From: Psychrobacter sanguinis
GTDB taxonomy: Bacteria; Pseudomonadota; Gammaproteobacteria; Pseudomonadales; Moraxellaceae
Direction: 5' to 3'
Length of the DNA: 64,000 bases
Assembly: GCF_020736705.1 (NCBI RefSeq)
Contig: NZ_CP085990.1
Location: forward strand, 3,038,001 to 3,102,000
Below the pieces are notes generated by a model. That model worked only from the letters and a program-made list of their open reading frames with translations. It was not told the DNA's origin and searched no databases. This document shows, piece by piece, positions 29,163-40,212 of the stretch. The translations under genes were made by a program, and so were the position numbers. Every line of letters begins with the position of its first letter. Position 1 is the first letter of the stretch.

Positions 29163-31751
29163 TTATGCTTTGGAGAAGGTTAAGTTATCTTCTTCATCAA
29201 CATCAACCTTGATGGTGTCACCGGCAACAAACTCACCAGACAACAGTTTCAATGATAGTGGGTTCTCAATCTGTTGCTGGATAGCACGTTTTAAAGGACG
29301 TGCCCCATAAACAGGGTCATAACCCACTGCCACTAGCATATGCATCGCATCTGGAGACAATTTGATGTCCATTTCACGCTCTTTGAGACGATCACGCAGA
29401 CGATTTAACTGAATGTCAGCGATACCTGCCATCTGTGACATGCCAAGCGGATGGAATACCACAATCTCATCGATACGGTTCACAAACTCAGGACGGAAGT
29501 GCTGACCCACAGATTCCATCACCGCAGATTTGATTTCTTCATAGTCATCCCCTGCCATCTCTTGAATCTTATGCGATCCTAAGTTACTGGTCATGATGAT
29601 AACCGTATTTTTGAAATCAACCACTCGGCCTTGTGAGTCTGTTAAGCGGCCATCATCCAATACCTGTAGCAGAATATTGAATACATCAGGGTGCGCCTTC
29701 TCCACCTCATCAAACAAGATCACACTATAAGGCTTACGACGTACCGCTTCTGTCAATACCCCACCTTCTTCATAACCAACATACCCTGGAGGCGCACCCA
29801 CTAAACGACTCACACTGTGTTTTTCCATGAATTCACTCATATCGATACGAACCATAGCATCTTCTGAGTCAAACAAGAAATTGGCCAGTGATTTAGTCAA
29901 TTCAGTTTTACCTACCCCTGTTGGGCCTAAGAATAGGAATGAACCTGAAGGACGGTTTGGATCAGACAGACCCGCACGGCTACGACGTACCGCATTGGCC
30001 ACTGATTGTACGGCTTCATCCTGACCGACTACCCGCTCATGCAAACGTTCTTCCATAGCCAACATTTTCTCACGCTCACCTTGAAGCATTCTGTTGACTG
30101 GAATACCTGTCGCTGCAGCCACCACTTCGGCAATCTCATTATCCGTCACTTTATTACGTAATAACTTGATACGGTCGCCTTCGCCTGCCTGCTCTTTCTG
30201 TTCAGCAAGGTCAGATTCAGTGATACGCTTCTCTAACTGCGGAATGGTCTCATACTGCAGTTTACTCATGGTTTCATAGTCACCTTCACGGCTCGCTTTG
30301 TCATAAGCAATACGTGCTTTATCCAACTCGTCTTTTAGTTGTTGGCTGCCTTTCACCAGAGCTTTTTCAGCCTGCCAAATCTCATTAAGATCAGCGTATT
30401 CTTTTTCAAGCTCTTCGATTTGCTCATCAAGAACTTTGCGCTCAGCTTGAGCCCCTGCGTCCTCTTCATTTTTAAGCACTTCGCGTTGCATTTTTAATTG
30501 AATGAGACGGCTATCAAGCTTGCCCAATGCTTCAGGCTTACTGTCCATCTCCATACGCAAGCGGCTGGCTGCTTCATCCACTAAGTCAATGGCTTTATCC
30601 GGTAGCTTACGGTCAGTGATATAACGATGACTCATACGCGCCGCAGCAATAATAGCGCTATCCTGGATGTCGACACCATGGTGTAGCTCATAACGCTCTT
30701 TAAGGCCACGCAAAATAGCAATGGTATCTTCAACGGTAGGCTCATCAACCAATACTTTTTGGAAACGACGCTCTAAGGCCGCATCCTTTTCAATATACTG
30801 ACGATATTCATCTAGAGTGGTGGCGCCCACACAGTGTAGCTCACCTCGTGCCAGTGCAGGTTTCAACATGTTACCTGCATCCATTGCACCGTCACTCTTA
30901 CCCGCCCCAACCATAGTGTGCAGCTCGTCAATAAACAAGATAACGTTGCCTTCTTGTTTTGCTAAGTCATTAAGAACGTTTTTTAGACGCTCCTCAAACT
31001 CACCACGGTATTTAGCACCGGCAATCAACGCCCCTAAATCTAATGACAAAACTTCTTTACGACGCAGACCTTCAGGTACATCACCATTGACGATTTTTTG
31101 AGCCAAACCTTCAACGATAGCCGTTTTACCCACACCTGGCTCACCAATTAGCACTGGGTTGTTTTTGGTACGGCGTGATAACACTTGAATCGTTCTACGA
31201 ATCTCTTCATCACGACCAATCACTGGGTCAAGTTTACCCATTTCTGCACGTTCAGTAAGGTTGATGGTGTATTTATTTAAGGCATCACGTTGATCTTCAG
31301 CGTTTTGACTGTCCACGGTTTGTTCTCCACGAAGTTGCTCAATAACGGCTTTTAATTTCTCTGAAGTAACCCCTGCTTCTTTAAAAATCTTTTTAGTGTC
31401 GCCTTGCTCTGCTAATACCAACATGACCCATTCTGTGGCGATATAATCATCTCCCGCTTTTTGGGCTTGACGATCGGCTAAATTAAGTACGCGTACCGAC
31501 TCTGGGTTAAGGTTAACTTCGCCCGTAGGGTTGGCAATCACGGCTTCATTTTCAAGGGCTTTAGCTACTCCGTTTTTAAGGCCTGGAATACTGGCACCCG
31601 CCTGTTGGCATATTGAAATATTAGACTCGTCTTCTAACAGCGCCGCCATAATATGAATCGGGCTAATACTGGTATGGTCTCGACCAATAGCCAGACTTTG
31701 CGCTTGCTGTAAAGCAGCCTGTAATTTTTGAGTGAACTTTTCAAATCTCAT
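29163..31751 (-). CDS. clpB: ATP-dependent disaggregase ClpB
   Basis: ClpB is the Hsp100 ring ATPase that, with DnaK, pulls proteins out of aggregates after heat stress. The N-terminal double Clp domain spans about 1-145. The first AAA domain has [13 protein letters not shown] and the Walker [15 protein letters not shown]. The coiled-coil middle domain, which sets ClpB apart from ClpA, spans about 400-530. The second AAA domain has [13 protein letters not shown] and [14 protein letters not shown]. The 862 residues are the usual length. AAGGA lies seven bases before the ATG. Confidence 0.97.
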   Translation of the reverse strand: MRFEKFTQKLQAALQQAQSLAIGRDHTSISPIHIMAALLEDESNISICQQAGASIPGLKNGVAKALENEAVIANPTGEVNLNPESVRVLNLADRQAQKAGDDYIATEWVMLVLAEQGDTKKIFKEAGVTSEKLKAVIEQLRGEQTVDSQNAEDQRDALNKYTINLTERAEMGKLDPVIGRDEEIRRTIQVLSRRTKNNPVLIGEPGVGKTAIVEGLAQKIVNGDVPEGLRRKEVLSLDLGALIAGAKYRGEFEERLKNVLNDLAKQEGNVILFIDELHTMVGAGKSDGAMDAGNMLKPALARGELHCVGATTLDEYRQYIEKDAALERRFQKVLVDEPTVEDTIAILRGLKERYELHHGVDIQDSAIIAAARMSHRYITDRKLPDKAIDLVDEAASRLRMEMDSKPEALGKLDSRLIQLKMQREVLKNEEDAGAQAERKVLDEQIEELEKEYADLNEIWQAEKALVKGSQQLKDELDKARIAYDKASREGDYETMSKLQYETIPQLEKRITESDLAEQKEQAGEGDRIKLLRNKVTDNEIAEVVAAATGIPVNRMLQGEREKMLAMEERLHERVVGQDEAVQSVANAVRRSRAGLSDPNRPSGSFLFLGPTGVGKTELTKSLANFLFDSEDAMVRIDMSEFMEKHSVSRLVGAPPGYVGYEEGGVLTEAVRRKPYSVILFDEVEKAHPDVFNILLQVLDDGRLTDSQGRVVDFKNTVIIMTSNLGSHKIQEMAGDDYEEIKSAVMESVGQHFRPEFVNRIDEIVVFHPLGMSQMAGIADIQLNRLRDRLKEREMDIKLSPDAMHMLVAVGYDPVYGARPLKRAIQQQIENPLSLKLLSGEFVAGDTIKVDVDEEDNLTFSKA

Positions 31752-31781
31752 CGATTAATCCTTATAATAATTTATACTTTT

Positions 31782-31811
31782 TATATCTATTTAAATGCAG
31801 TAATTTTCAAG
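31782..31811 (-). promoter_or_regulatory. Possible clpB promoter
   Basis: On the minus strand CTTGAAA (31811-31805) is followed after 17 bases by GATATA (31787-31782), about 30 bases before the clpB ATG. CTTGAAA matches the -35 of sigma-32 heat-shock promoters, but no CCCCAT-like -10 follows, so an ordinary sigma-70 promoter is equally possible. Confidence 0.35.
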
Positions 31812-32070
31812 CTCTGCTTACCTAAAAAATTCACGGTAGACAGCGCTCTCAAATCACTTGGTTCTGAGTTATATATGCTATCTGCGCTGATTAATTTCAA
31901 GTAAAAAATTATAATTGTTAACCCTGTCAATGTTTTTAGGTGACTATCAAGTGGCTACCCTTATGTGAGTCCTCTTTTGATTTGTTAATGCTAAGCCCAT
32001 CTTAAGGTCTTTATTAACCATGATAAACCAGTTAATGCCATTAACTATACCTAATGAACTCCCCAAAAAA

Positions 32071-32106
32071 AACCCGTATCCAATGCTTATACATTGGATA
32101 CGGGTT
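32071..32106 (-). terminator. Terminator of the gst operon
   Basis: A perfect 15-bp stem (aacccgtatccaatg at 32071-32085 and complement at 32092-32106) with a 6-base loop is followed by T8 on the minus strand. It lies about 120 bases after the small membrane protein gene. Confidence 0.9.
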
Positions 32107-32226
32107 CAAAAAATAGAACACAGTGGAGAACGAGATTAATTAATTAGTTAATTAATTAATAGCACTCTAAATCTAGCGGCAGTCTAACTAGCATCAATCT
32201 AGCAACCCAAATCAGTCATACTAATG

Positions 32227-32448
32227 TTATTGAGGCATATCACAAATCACCATCCGATTCTCTACTGTGACTTGAGCGCCTGCCAATTGACATTCTTTTA
32301 CCATATGAGAGCGGCTTGCTTGCCAACCAGCAAAAAAACTAACCCCACACAGTAGTAAAACTAACAGTTTCATTTTCCAGTTTTTTAATACTTCAGGTTT
32401 GGCAACTATAGAATCGTCTTTGACCTGATTTGACGGATTAGAACTCAA
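32227..32448 (-). CDS. Small single-pass membrane protein, unknown function
   Basis: The 73-residue protein has one helix at about 27-44 (KLLVLLLCGVSFFAGWQA) with an acidic N-terminal part before it and a C-terminal part containing two Cys (KECQLAG, VICDMPQ), which could pair if periplasmic. It starts with TTG at 32448, supported by AAGGGGGT six bases upstream inside the end of the gst gene, and overlaps that gene by 11 bases. That tight overlap argues for a real, translationally coupled gene. I know no function. Confidence 0.65.
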   Translation of the reverse strand: MSSNPSNQVKDDSIVAKPEVLKNWKMKLLVLLLCGVSFFAGWQASRSHMVKECQLAGAQVTVENRMVICDMPQ

Positions 32449-33142
32449 GCTTACCCCCTTTTTTGACAGCGGCTTGATAAGCAGGTCTGCTTTGGCAACG
32501 TTTCAACCAATTAAGTGTGTTGGTATATCTGACAGTATCGAAACCTTCGCGTGAATTTGCCGCTTCAATAACAAAACACATTTGCACATCTGCTGCACTG
32601 AATTCACTGCCGGCGAACCATTGATCAGAGGACAATTTTGCTTCAACTAAGTCCAAAGCGATACTGATATTTTTACTAATCATAAGCGCTTCAACTTGCT
32701 TACGAATGCCTTTAGCAATGGGTTTAATTAATGTAGGAGAACGCTCAACCACTTTGCTAAACACCAAACGCATCACCAAAGGAGGCATCGCTGACGCTTC
32801 TGAATAATGCATCCAAAAATCATAATCACGCCAAGTTTTACTGTCTGCCTCTACTTCAGGGTGTAGCTTAAATTCTGTGTCATATTTGGCCATCAAGTAG
32901 TCGATAATGTGACCCGACTCTATCAGCGGTGTTTTTTGTTCAGGGTCCTTTGGATTGAGGCCTGTCACTTCTAATATAGGTGCTTTGCCTGAAGGATGAA
33001 CCCGCTCTAAAGCCTTGGGTGCCAAATAAGACTTCGTACGCTCATAGGTGGTTAAGTCATACGCCACACCAAGCTCTTCTAAGAGCCAAAGAATACGAAA
33101 TGATCGTGAATTTTGTAAATGATGTAAATGTAAATCAGACAT
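32438..33142 (-). CDS. Glutathione S-transferase family protein
   Basis: The protein has an N-terminal thioredoxin-like GST domain (residues 1-85: HHLQNSRSFRILWLLEELGVAYDL, then VHPSGKAPILEV, ending with LIESGHIIDYLM) and a helical C-terminal domain (about 100-220, with FSAADVQMCFVIEA). The Ser in NSRS is the likely glutathione-activating residue. Substrate is unknown. It has 234 residues and a strong AAGGAAGG ribosome site. It follows gyrA after a terminator and overlaps the next small membrane protein gene. Confidence 0.88.
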   Translation of the reverse strand: MSDLHLHHLQNSRSFRILWLLEELGVAYDLTTYERTKSYLAPKALERVHPSGKAPILEVTGLNPKDPEQKTPLIESGHIIDYLMAKYDTEFKLHPEVEADSKTWRDYDFWMHYSEASAMPPLVMRLVFSKVVERSPTLIKPIAKGIRKQVEALMISKNISIALDLVEAKLSSDQWFAGSEFSAADVQMCFVIEAANSREGFDTVRYTNTLNWLKRCQSRPAYQAAVKKGGKLEF

Positions 33143-33166
33143 AAACCTTCCTTAATTTATAGGCAA

Positions 33167-33200
33167 TAAAAATGCCAACATATTATGTCGGCATTTTATA
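33167..33200 (-). terminator. Terminator after gyrA
   Basis: A 13-bp stem with one mismatch (aaaatgccaacat and atgtcggcatttt) and a short loop ends in a T run on the minus strand, about 85 bases beyond gyrA. Confidence 0.8.
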
Positions 33201-33282
33201 GATTATCGTCAATGGCTGATAGAGGTAATTTGTTAACCCATACTGTATAAAGCCTTATACAATAAGGTTAATCCTCATCGAT

Positions 33283-36021
33283 TTACTCATCTTCATCTAA
33301 GCCCTTATCAGCACTCGCCTCAGTATCACTGTCTAGTGACTCATCAAAAGATTCATTGTCGATGTCACTGTCAATATTGCTATCAGATAACAAGCCATCT
33401 TCATTCATGGCCTCAACAAGTTCATCTTCTTCACCACTGTCCTCGACGCGTGCCATAGCAACTAACGCTTCATCAGCACCCAAACGAATTAAAGTAACGC
33501 CTTGCGTGTTTCGACCTGAAGTCGCAACTTGTGCTACTGGAGTACGAACCAGCGTGCCTTTATTAGATATTAAGATAATATCATCTTCAGGTTGAACTTT
33601 AGTAGCGCGTACCAGTGCCCCATTACGCTCACTGGTCTTGATAGCGATAACACCACCACCACCACGATTCTGAGCGTTGAACTCATCAACTGGCGTACGC
33701 TTACCATAGCCGTTTTCACAAGCAATCAAGATCTCTTTAACATCATCTTCGATGACAACTAATGACTTAATGGACTCATCTTTGGCGATGCGCATACCAC
33801 GGACACCTTTGGCGGTACGTCCCATCACACGAGCATCATTTTCATCAAAACGAATCGCTTTACCACTTGAAGCAAACAGCATAACTTCCTGCTCACCATT
33901 GGTAATACGGGCCGATACCAGCTTATCGCCTTCTTCTAGTCCGATAGCGATGAGGCCATTAGAACGGATATTGGCAAATTGTGATAGTTCAACACGTTTT
34001 ACCGTACCGTTGGCAGTAGCAAAGAACACAAAACGGCTGTCAATTTCTTCCGATAAATTTGGAATCGGTAGAATAGTAGTAACAATTTCATCGGCATCTA
34101 GACCGATGATGTTGACCAATGGACGACCACGAGCACCACGACTGGCGATTGGCACTTCAAAGCCTCTTAAGCTAAACACACGGCCATTATCGGTAAAACA
34201 CAATACAGTCGCATGGGTCGACGTCACTACTAGATGGTCAATCACATCATCTTCTTTCATAGCAGTAGCAGATTTACCTTTACCACCGCGTTTTTGGGCC
34301 ACATAATCACTGATTGGCTGAGTTTTAGCATAACCTGTACGCGAGACGGTCAATACCACGCTTTGCTCAGGAATTAAATCTTCACGGCTAAAGTCAGTAC
34401 GAGAGTCAACGATATCTGTGCGACGCTCATCACCAAAGTTCTCTAAAATCTCAAGCATTTCGTTTTTGATAACCAGCATTAGCTTATCAAAGTCCGCCAA
34501 AATAGATTCTAGCTCAGCGATTTGACGCAATAAATCTTGATACTCTTCGGTTAGCTTGTCATGCTCTAAACCCGTTAGACGATGTAACTGCATCTCTAAG
34601 ATGGCATTAACTTGCTCAACTGATAAGCGATAATTATTGCCATTATCAATTAGGCCAAATGGGTTTTTAAAATCCTCACCTTCGATATATTCAGGACGTA
34701 CAGAGCGTAAATCGCCTGCCTCTAAAGTACCACGGCCAGCTGCCTGTAGCATCGCTACTACAGTACCTGAATCCCAAATTTGACCCAATAGCTTTTCACG
34801 TGCTTCACCACGGTTGGCCGACTCTTTAATGGTAGCAATGATATCATCGATGTTGGCTAAGGCTACGGTTAAACCTTCTAATAGGTGACCACGGGCTTTG
34901 GCTTTATTTAATTCAAAAATAGTACGGCGAGTCACCACTTCTTGACGGTGACGCACAAACGCAGCAATTAACTGACGTAGGGTCATCAACTTTGGTTGGC
35001 CATTATCAAGCGCAACCATATTAATACTAAAGCTAGATTCTAGTGGCGTCTGTAAGAACAGGTTATTAACAATAACCTCAGCCACTTCGCCGCGGCGTAA
35101 ATCAATGGCGATACGCATACCGTCTTTGTCAGACTCATCACGAATCTCTGAAATACCTTCAATCTTCTTATCACGTACCAATTCAGCGATACGCTCAATC
35201 AGCTTAGCTTTGTTCGACTGATAAGGAATCTCAGTAAAGACGATACGTTCACGATCACGGTTAACACCGGTGTCACTCATCGGCTCGATATGGTAACGGC
35301 CACGAATATGCACACGGCCTTTACCGGTGCGATATGCATCCACGATACCAGCACGGCCATAGATAATACCGCCAGTAGGGAAATCTGGACCAGAAATATA
35401 ATTGGTCAACTCTTCACTAGAGATATTAGGATTGTCAGCATACGCCAAACAAGCATTGAGCACTTCGGTTAAGTTGTGTGGCGCCATATTGGTCGCCATA
35501 CCCACTGCAATACCTGTCGCTCCGTTAACCAATAAGTTCGGAATACGGGCAGGTAAGACACTGGGCATGCGCTCAGAGCCATCGTAGTTGTCTTCCCAAT
35601 CGACCGTATCTTTATCAAGATCGGCCAGCATTTGGTGCGTCAGCTTAGTCATACGTACTTCGGTATAACGCATCGCTGCTGCAGGGTCATCATCGATAGA
35701 ACCGAAGTTACCTTGACCATCTACCATTGGATAACGCAGGCTGAAATCTTGAGCCATACGCACAATGGCGTCATACACTGCAGTATCACCGTGAGGGTGA
35801 TATTTACCGATTACGTCACCGACCACACGGGCAGATTTTTTGTAAGGCTTATTGTAATCATTTGACAGCTGATGCATGGCATACATGATACGGCGATGCA
35901 CAGGTTTTAGACCATCCCGTACATCAGGTAAGGCTCTAGATACAATAACGCTCATGGCGTAATCTAGGTAGGATTGCTTCATCTCATCAATGATGGCAAT
36001 AGGACTGACCGAATCACTCAT
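33283..36021 (-). CDS. gyrA: DNA gyrase subunit A
   Basis: GyrA forms the breakage-reunion core of the A2B2 gyrase that adds negative supercoils. The catalytic Tyr119 lies in [10 protein letters not shown]. The quinolone-resistance region reads [16 protein letters not shown]: Thr80 stands at the place of E. coli Ser83 and Asp84 at that of Asp87. Thr there is the normal residue in several genera such as Pseudomonas, so it is not evidence of resistance. The GyrA box QKRGGKG is present at the start of the C-terminal beta-pinwheel. The last 45 or so residues form a very acidic Asp/Glu/Ser tail. Length is 912, against 875 in E. coli. GGAG precedes the ATG. Confidence 0.97.
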   Translation of the reverse strand: MSDSVSPIAIIDEMKQSYLDYAMSVIVSRALPDVRDGLKPVHRRIMYAMHQLSNDYNKPYKKSARVVGDVIGKYHPHGDTAVYDAIVRMAQDFSLRYPMVDGQGNFGSIDDDPAAAMRYTEVRMTKLTHQMLADLDKDTVDWEDNYDGSERMPSVLPARIPNLLVNGATGIAVGMATNMAPHNLTEVLNACLAYADNPNISSEELTNYISGPDFPTGGIIYGRAGIVDAYRTGKGRVHIRGRYHIEPMSDTGVNRDRERIVFTEIPYQSNKAKLIERIAELVRDKKIEGISEIRDESDKDGMRIAIDLRRGEVAEVIVNNLFLQTPLESSFSINMVALDNGQPKLMTLRQLIAAFVRHRQEVVTRRTIFELNKAKARGHLLEGLTVALANIDDIIATIKESANRGEAREKLLGQIWDSGTVVAMLQAAGRGTLEAGDLRSVRPEYIEGEDFKNPFGLIDNGNNYRLSVEQVNAILEMQLHRLTGLEHDKLTEEYQDLLRQIAELESILADFDKLMLVIKNEMLEILENFGDERRTDIVDSRTDFSREDLIPEQSVVLTVSRTGYAKTQPISDYVAQKRGGKGKSATAMKEDDVIDHLVVTSTHATVLCFTDNGRVFSLRGFEVPIASRGARGRPLVNIIGLDADEIVTTILPIPNLSEEIDSRFVFFATANGTVKRVELSQFANIRSNGLIAIGLEEGDKLVSARITNGEQEVMLFASSGKAIRFDENDARVMGRTAKGVRGMRIAKDESIKSLVVIEDDVKEILIACENGYGKRTPVDEFNAQNRGGGGVIAIKTSERNGALVRATKVQPEDDIILISNKGTLVRTPVAQVATSGRNTQGVTLIRLGADEALVAMARVEDSGEEDELVEAMNEDGLLSDSNIDSDIDNESFDESLDSDTEASADKGLDEDE

Positions 36022-36370
36022 ACATACATCTCCATGTTAGCAGCTGGCTTGCTTTGAAACGGTTATGAATAAACTATCAAAGGCAAAAAACTGCAAACTA
36101 TTTTTTAATTTTTTATGCTAATAATAACCTGCCGTATTCTAGCATAAATTACGCTTAAACGGGCGGTTTTACTGACATTAACTGTGAAACACTGCACGAA
36201 ATTAGCGTTTTTTTGGTGATTAAAAATCTGATGCAACTGTTGACCTTAAGGTTACTTTAATATTACTTGGTAAAAATGGATTAGTTGGTTACAATTGCAA
36301 CTTTTTTAGCATACATACCGCTATAATTTAGCGAGTATTTCTCCTATTTAATCAAGCAGGTATGACCCCC
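36022..36370. other. Divergent intergenic region, gyrA / cmoM
   Basis: About 350 bp of AT-rich DNA between divergent genes. It must hold both promoters, but I cannot pick a clear pair of boxes for either. No ORF or RNA gene is visible. Confidence 0.4.
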
Positions 36371-37174
36371 ATGACTATCACAGAAGACCGTAACTTTGAT
36401 CCCATCACTAAGCACTTCGTCAAAAAAGTGTATGGCGGACTAAAAGGCGATATAAGACTGGCCGTGTTAAAGCGTGATCTTGGCACGACAGTATCAGAAC
36501 TGTCTGCCCAACTGGGTCGTCCGTTAAAAATATTGGACGTGGGGGCGGGTCTGGCACAACTGTCGATTGAACTGGCGACGCACGGTCACAGCGTCACTAT
36601 CAATGACATTTCTCACAACATGCTTACTGAAGCCAAAGCCCAAGCTCAGCAGTTGGGTGTATTAGAAAGTATTAACTGGCTTGTCTGCCCCTATCAAGAG
36701 CTCGAAGAATTATTGCCGTCAGAGCAAATAGCTGGTTATGATTTGATTTTGTGTCATGCCCTTCTTGAATGGTTGGGTGAGCCTCAGCAAATAATGCCCT
36801 TTTTTAATAAATGGTTGGCCCCTACTGGGATACTTTCCTTGTGCTTTTATAACCCCGCTAGTTTCGTTTATCGCAACCTAATTATGGGCAACTTTAATCT
36901 ATTAAATAATCCAGAATTTAAATCAGATAATAAAAAAAGCCTTACCCCTAATAATCCAGTAAGCTACGAAGAAGTAGAAAACTGGCTTATAGAGCAAGGC
37001 TTTAAGATAAACAAGGTCAGCGGTTTAAGAGTATTTCATGATTATGCGCCGTTAAAACGTGGTGGCCACACCAATCCTGAAGCAGTGATAGATATGGAGC
37101 TACGTTACTCAGGCCAAGCCCCTTATAAATGGCTAGGACGTTACCTTCACGTGTTGGCTCAAAAATGCGAATGA
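36371..37174 (+). CDS. cmoM: tRNA 5-carboxymethoxyuridine methyltransferase
   Basis: CmoM (formerly SmtA) methylates 5-carboxymethoxyuridine at wobble position 34 using SAM. The order of conserved pieces matches E. coli CmoM: DRNFDPI at the N-terminus, a class I SAM motif LDVGAGLAQLSIELA, DLILCHALLEWLGEP, LSLCFYNPAS, GNFNLLNN, then SGLRVFHDYAP and the C-terminal LGRYLHVLAQK. I use the ATG at 36371 because GCAGG is ten bases upstream of it but only one base from the alternative ATG at 36362. No cmoA or cmoB gene is nearby. Confidence 0.88.
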   Translation: MTITEDRNFDPITKHFVKKVYGGLKGDIRLAVLKRDLGTTVSELSAQLGRPLKILDVGAGLAQLSIELATHGHSVTINDISHNMLTEAKAQAQQLGVLESINWLVCPYQELEELLPSEQIAGYDLILCHALLEWLGEPQQIMPFFNKWLAPTGILSLCFYNPASFVYRNLIMGNFNLLNNPEFKSDNKKSLTPNNPVSYEEVENWLIEQGFKINKVSGLRVFHDYAPLKRGGHTNPEAVIDMELRYSGQAPYKWLGRYLHVLAQKCE

Positions 37175-37199
37175 ACCTTGATTCAATAGATCGACAAAA

Positions 37200-38399
37200 T
37201 TAAATACGCTGCCAAGTGGTAACGTCTAAGTCATTGCCTTGGAACAGTACCACATGGGCCATTAACGGACGGAAGCCTATCATAGACCCTACTGGATGGT
37301 CATGATGACTCGATATGAGAGACAGTACATCCTCTCCATTGTCTAAACGTAAGCGGTATAAAAAGTTTGCCCCTCGAAACACCCGCTCAACTACCATGGC
37401 TTGCTGTGGACTGTTATCGTCATGAACAATATCATCGGGTCGAATCAAAACTTTAATCTTGGTGCCGTTAGGGAAGTCATACTCACACACCTCTCCTTGG
37501 CTAAAGTAGGTCTCATAATCTAAAGGTTGCTGAGCGGAGTGAATTGGTTCAGGATAACGCTTAATATCGCCCAAAGCCGTCTTGATTATGCCTTGTTCGA
37601 TGATGCCATTTATCATGGCCCCTTCCCCAATGAATTCTGCAATGAAAGGACTGTTTGGCTCATGATACAACTCATCTGGAGTTGCCCATTGTGCCAGCTT
37701 GCCCTTATGCATTACCCCTATCTTGTCAGCAATGGCAAAGGCTTCGTGCTGATCATGAGTCACTAAAATTGCGGTCGTATTAGTACGCTTTAAAATATCG
37801 CGTACTTTAGCCGCTAATGACTCACGAAGCATCATATCTAAGTTAGAAAAAGGCTCATCTAACAGCAATAGCTCAGGCTTTGGTGCTAAGGCACGCGCCA
37901 AGGCAATACGCTGCTGTTGCCCGCCAGAAAGCTGATTAATACGTTTATCAGCATGGGCAGTCAGCTCAACAAGCTCTAGCATTTCTTTAATACGAGCAAC
38001 CTTATCTGCTTTACTCCAGCGGTGCAGCCCAAAACCAATATTTTCACTAACTGTTAAATGACTGAATAAGGCGTAATCCTGAAACACCATACCCATGTCA
38101 CGCTTGGCAGGCATGATCTGAACTTTCACTTTGCCTTGATTGATGTCGGTTAAGGTTTTGCCATTAAGAATCACTCTACCACTTTGCGGCTGTTCAAGAC
38201 CTGCAATGGCACGTAATGCCGTAGTCTTACCACAGCCACTAAATCCAAGTAGACAGCCAATCTCACCCTGCTCTAAGCGCATAGACAATGATTTGACGAC
38301 TTCAGTATCCCCAAAGCTAACACTCAGGTTATCCAGAATCAGATAATGTGAATTTGATTGAGACTGTGGCGTTACTATTGACTGCATTAAATTCACCAT
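37200..38399 (-). CDS. fbpC: Ferric iron ABC transporter, ATP-binding protein (FbpC type)
   Basis: This 399-residue ATPase energises the Fe(III) importer. Walker A is GFSGCGKTTALRA (about 55-67), the signature LSGGQQQRIALARALA, Walker B LLLLDEPFSNLD and the switch histidine in ILVTHDQHEAF. A C-terminal TOBE-type region covers about 270-399. It is last in the fbpA-fbpB-fbpC order, 87 bases after fbpB. Two close starts (38399 and 38387) are possible and neither has a strong ribosome site. The same architecture occurs in other oxyanion and polyamine importers; iron is inferred from the partner genes. Confidence 0.88.
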   Translation of the reverse strand: MVNLMQSIVTPQSQSNSHYLILDNLSVSFGDTEVVKSLSMRLEQGEIGCLLGFSGCGKTTALRAIAGLEQPQSGRVILNGKTLTDINQGKVKVQIMPAKRDMGMVFQDYALFSHLTVSENIGFGLHRWSKADKVARIKEMLELVELTAHADKRINQLSGGQQQRIALARALAPKPELLLLDEPFSNLDMMLRESLAAKVRDILKRTNTTAILVTHDQHEAFAIADKIGVMHKGKLAQWATPDELYHEPNSPFIAEFIGEGAMINGIIEQGIIKTALGDIKRYPEPIHSAQQPLDYETYFSQGEVCEYDFPNGTKIKVLIRPDDIVHDDNSPQQAMVVERVFRGANFLYRLRLDNGEDVLSLISSHHDHPVGSMIGFRPLMAHVVLFQGNDLDVTTWQRI

Positions 38400-38486
38400 T
38401 TTTTGCTTAGGCTATTATGAAAGATTATCGTTATAAAGTTTTGTGCTCTATGCGAGAATTACATAAAGGCTGATTGATTATAGAGT

Positions 38487-40085
38487 CTAAGTTTTATCTG
38501 ACTGGCGTATCAATAAAATAACCGGGATTAAACCTACTAGCACGATGGTTAAACTCGGCAAGGCAGCACGTTCATACATGCCCTCAGAGGTCATCTCAAA
38601 CACTCGTACCGCCAAAGTATCCCAGCCTTGACGCCGCGTCATCAGTGTAATCGGCATCTCTTTTGTTACTTCCACAAAAACCATAATTAGTGCTGTAAAA
38701 ACGCCTGGACTAATGACCGGCAAATACACTTGGCGCCAACGTTGCCAACGGTTGGTTGTTAGCAGCTGTGCGGCTTGTTCTTGGCTTGGCGTAAGTCTGT
38801 TCAGCTGTCTATCGATAGGCTGAAATCCGACCGTCATAAAGCGAGTTGCCAAGGCGAACAACATCACTATCACGCTGCCACTAAGTACCTGACCGCTTGT
38901 AATTTGTTGGGCGATTAACAGATTATCCAACCAAGCAATAGGAATAAATACTCCGACTGCCAATACTGTGCCGGGTACCGCATAGCCCAAATTGGCCATA
39001 GACACCAAAAGCTGATTGCTTCGATTCGGATATTGACGTAATAACCAAGCCACTAACAAGGCAACCATAGCAATAACTGCCGCGGTAGAGCCCGCTATTA
39101 CCACCGTATTTTTGACAAAACCCCAATACCTAGCATCCAAATCAATATGATAGTTTTTAACCACCCAGGTTAGTAGCTGAGCCATGGGCAGCCCAAAGGC
39201 TATGATAAAAACAAAACTGCAAAAGACAACTGCCCATACGTTACGCAGGCCCGTTAGCTTTTCCCGTCGACGATTGCCCGCACTGGGTAGATAACTGCGT
39301 TTTTTCTGCCAATAACGCTCTAACAACAGAATGATAAAAACCGTGATAATGAGCAGTGCGGCCAATTGAGCAGCCGTGGTCAAACTAAAAAAACCAAACC
39401 AAGATTTATAGATGGCGGTGGTAAAGGTATCTAAATTGAAAACCGATACTGCCCCAAAATCAGCAAGTGTTTCCATCCAAGTTAATAATAACCCACCCAC
39501 GACCCAAGGCATGGCTTGAGGCAATGCCACTTTAAAAAAGGATTGATTGCGAGTCAGACCTAGCATTTGTCCGGCTTCTAAAGCACGACGCCCTTGTGAT
39601 AAAAACGCTTGTCTGGCTAGCAGATAAACATAGGGATAAAAAACCAAGGAGAGAATAATACCCGCGCCCCAAACACTACGTACTTGGATAAAGGAGCCAT
39701 TGATGCCCCACTCACGAAGCAGAGATTGAATAAAGCCGCTGTAATCGAAGAGTCCTACGCTGACGAAAGCCAAAACGTAGGCAGGAATGGCAAAGGGAAG
39801 CATGAGTGCCCAGACAAAGAACCTTTGTCCGGTGAAGCGATACATACTGGTTAGCCACGCCAAATAAGTCCCGAGGCTGCCGGCCAATACAGTGACTAAA
39901 GCTAAAATTAGTAGTGTATTTTTGATGACCTGAGGCAGTACAAATTCAGCCAAATGGGTCCAGACGTCCGCCATGGGTTCAAACCAAGAACGCATGACGA
40001 TAATGACAGGTATCAACATAAATAGCGAAACCAATCCTAAGACTGATTTCGCCAATACTGACCCTTTAGAAATATTTGCTCTCAT
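38487..40085 (-). CDS. fbpB: Ferric iron ABC transporter, permease (FbpB type)
   Basis: The 532-residue protein is a fused permease with two MetI-like halves, each with about six helices and an EAA-type loop facing the ATPase: GQMLGLTRNQSFFKVALPQAMPW in the first and AAQLLTTNRWQRWRQVYLPVISPG in the second. This two-domain form is typical of FbpB/SfuB ferric transporters. AGGG lies before the ATG. It lies 127 bases after fbpA, with no obvious terminator between, so the three genes are probably one operon. Confidence 0.9.
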   Translation of the reverse strand: MRANISKGSVLAKSVLGLVSLFMLIPVIIVMRSWFEPMADVWTHLAEFVLPQVIKNTLLILALVTVLAGSLGTYLAWLTSMYRFTGQRFFVWALMLPFAIPAYVLAFVSVGLFDYSGFIQSLLREWGINGSFIQVRSVWGAGIILSLVFYPYVYLLARQAFLSQGRRALEAGQMLGLTRNQSFFKVALPQAMPWVVGGLLLTWMETLADFGAVSVFNLDTFTTAIYKSWFGFFSLTTAAQLAALLIITVFIILLLERYWQKKRSYLPSAGNRRREKLTGLRNVWAVVFCSFVFIIAFGLPMAQLLTWVVKNYHIDLDARYWGFVKNTVVIAGSTAAVIAMVALLVAWLLRQYPNRSNQLLVSMANLGYAVPGTVLAVGVFIPIAWLDNLLIAQQITSGQVLSGSVIVMLFALATRFMTVGFQPIDRQLNRLTPSQEQAAQLLTTNRWQRWRQVYLPVISPGVFTALIMVFVEVTKEMPITLMTRRQGWDTLAVRVFEMTSEGMYERAALPSLTIVLVGLIPVILLIRQSDKT

Positions 40086-40212
40086 AAAACCCTATTGCAA
40101 AGCATAAGGGCAACCTGTGACAGATGCCCTTATTTCTAGCATTTATTTATGGTTTTGTTATATAGCATTCATTTATCTTGTTATATATAACCTATTAACT
40201 AATCCTAAACGG

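Larger units (their letters stand above)
31752..32226. other. Intergenic region upstream of clpB
   Basis: This stretch holds a possible clpB promoter (31782-31810), the terminator of the gst operon (32071-32106) and an AT-only run of alternating ttaatta (about 32136-32161). No ORF with a ribosome site is seen. Confidence 0.45.

Noticed and set aside
32136-32161. Run of alternating ttaatta, possible palindromic operator or origin-like element
   Set aside because: It is low-complexity AT sequence just past a strong terminator, with no partner motif.
33752-34306. Plus-strand ORF of 184 codons
   Set aside because: It is an antisense shadow of gyrA, rich in Ser and Arg as expected from reading a conserved gene backwards.
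36000-36021. Thr80 in GyrA as a quinolone-resistance mutation
   Set aside because: Thr at this place is the normal residue in other genera, and the Asp84 position is unchanged.
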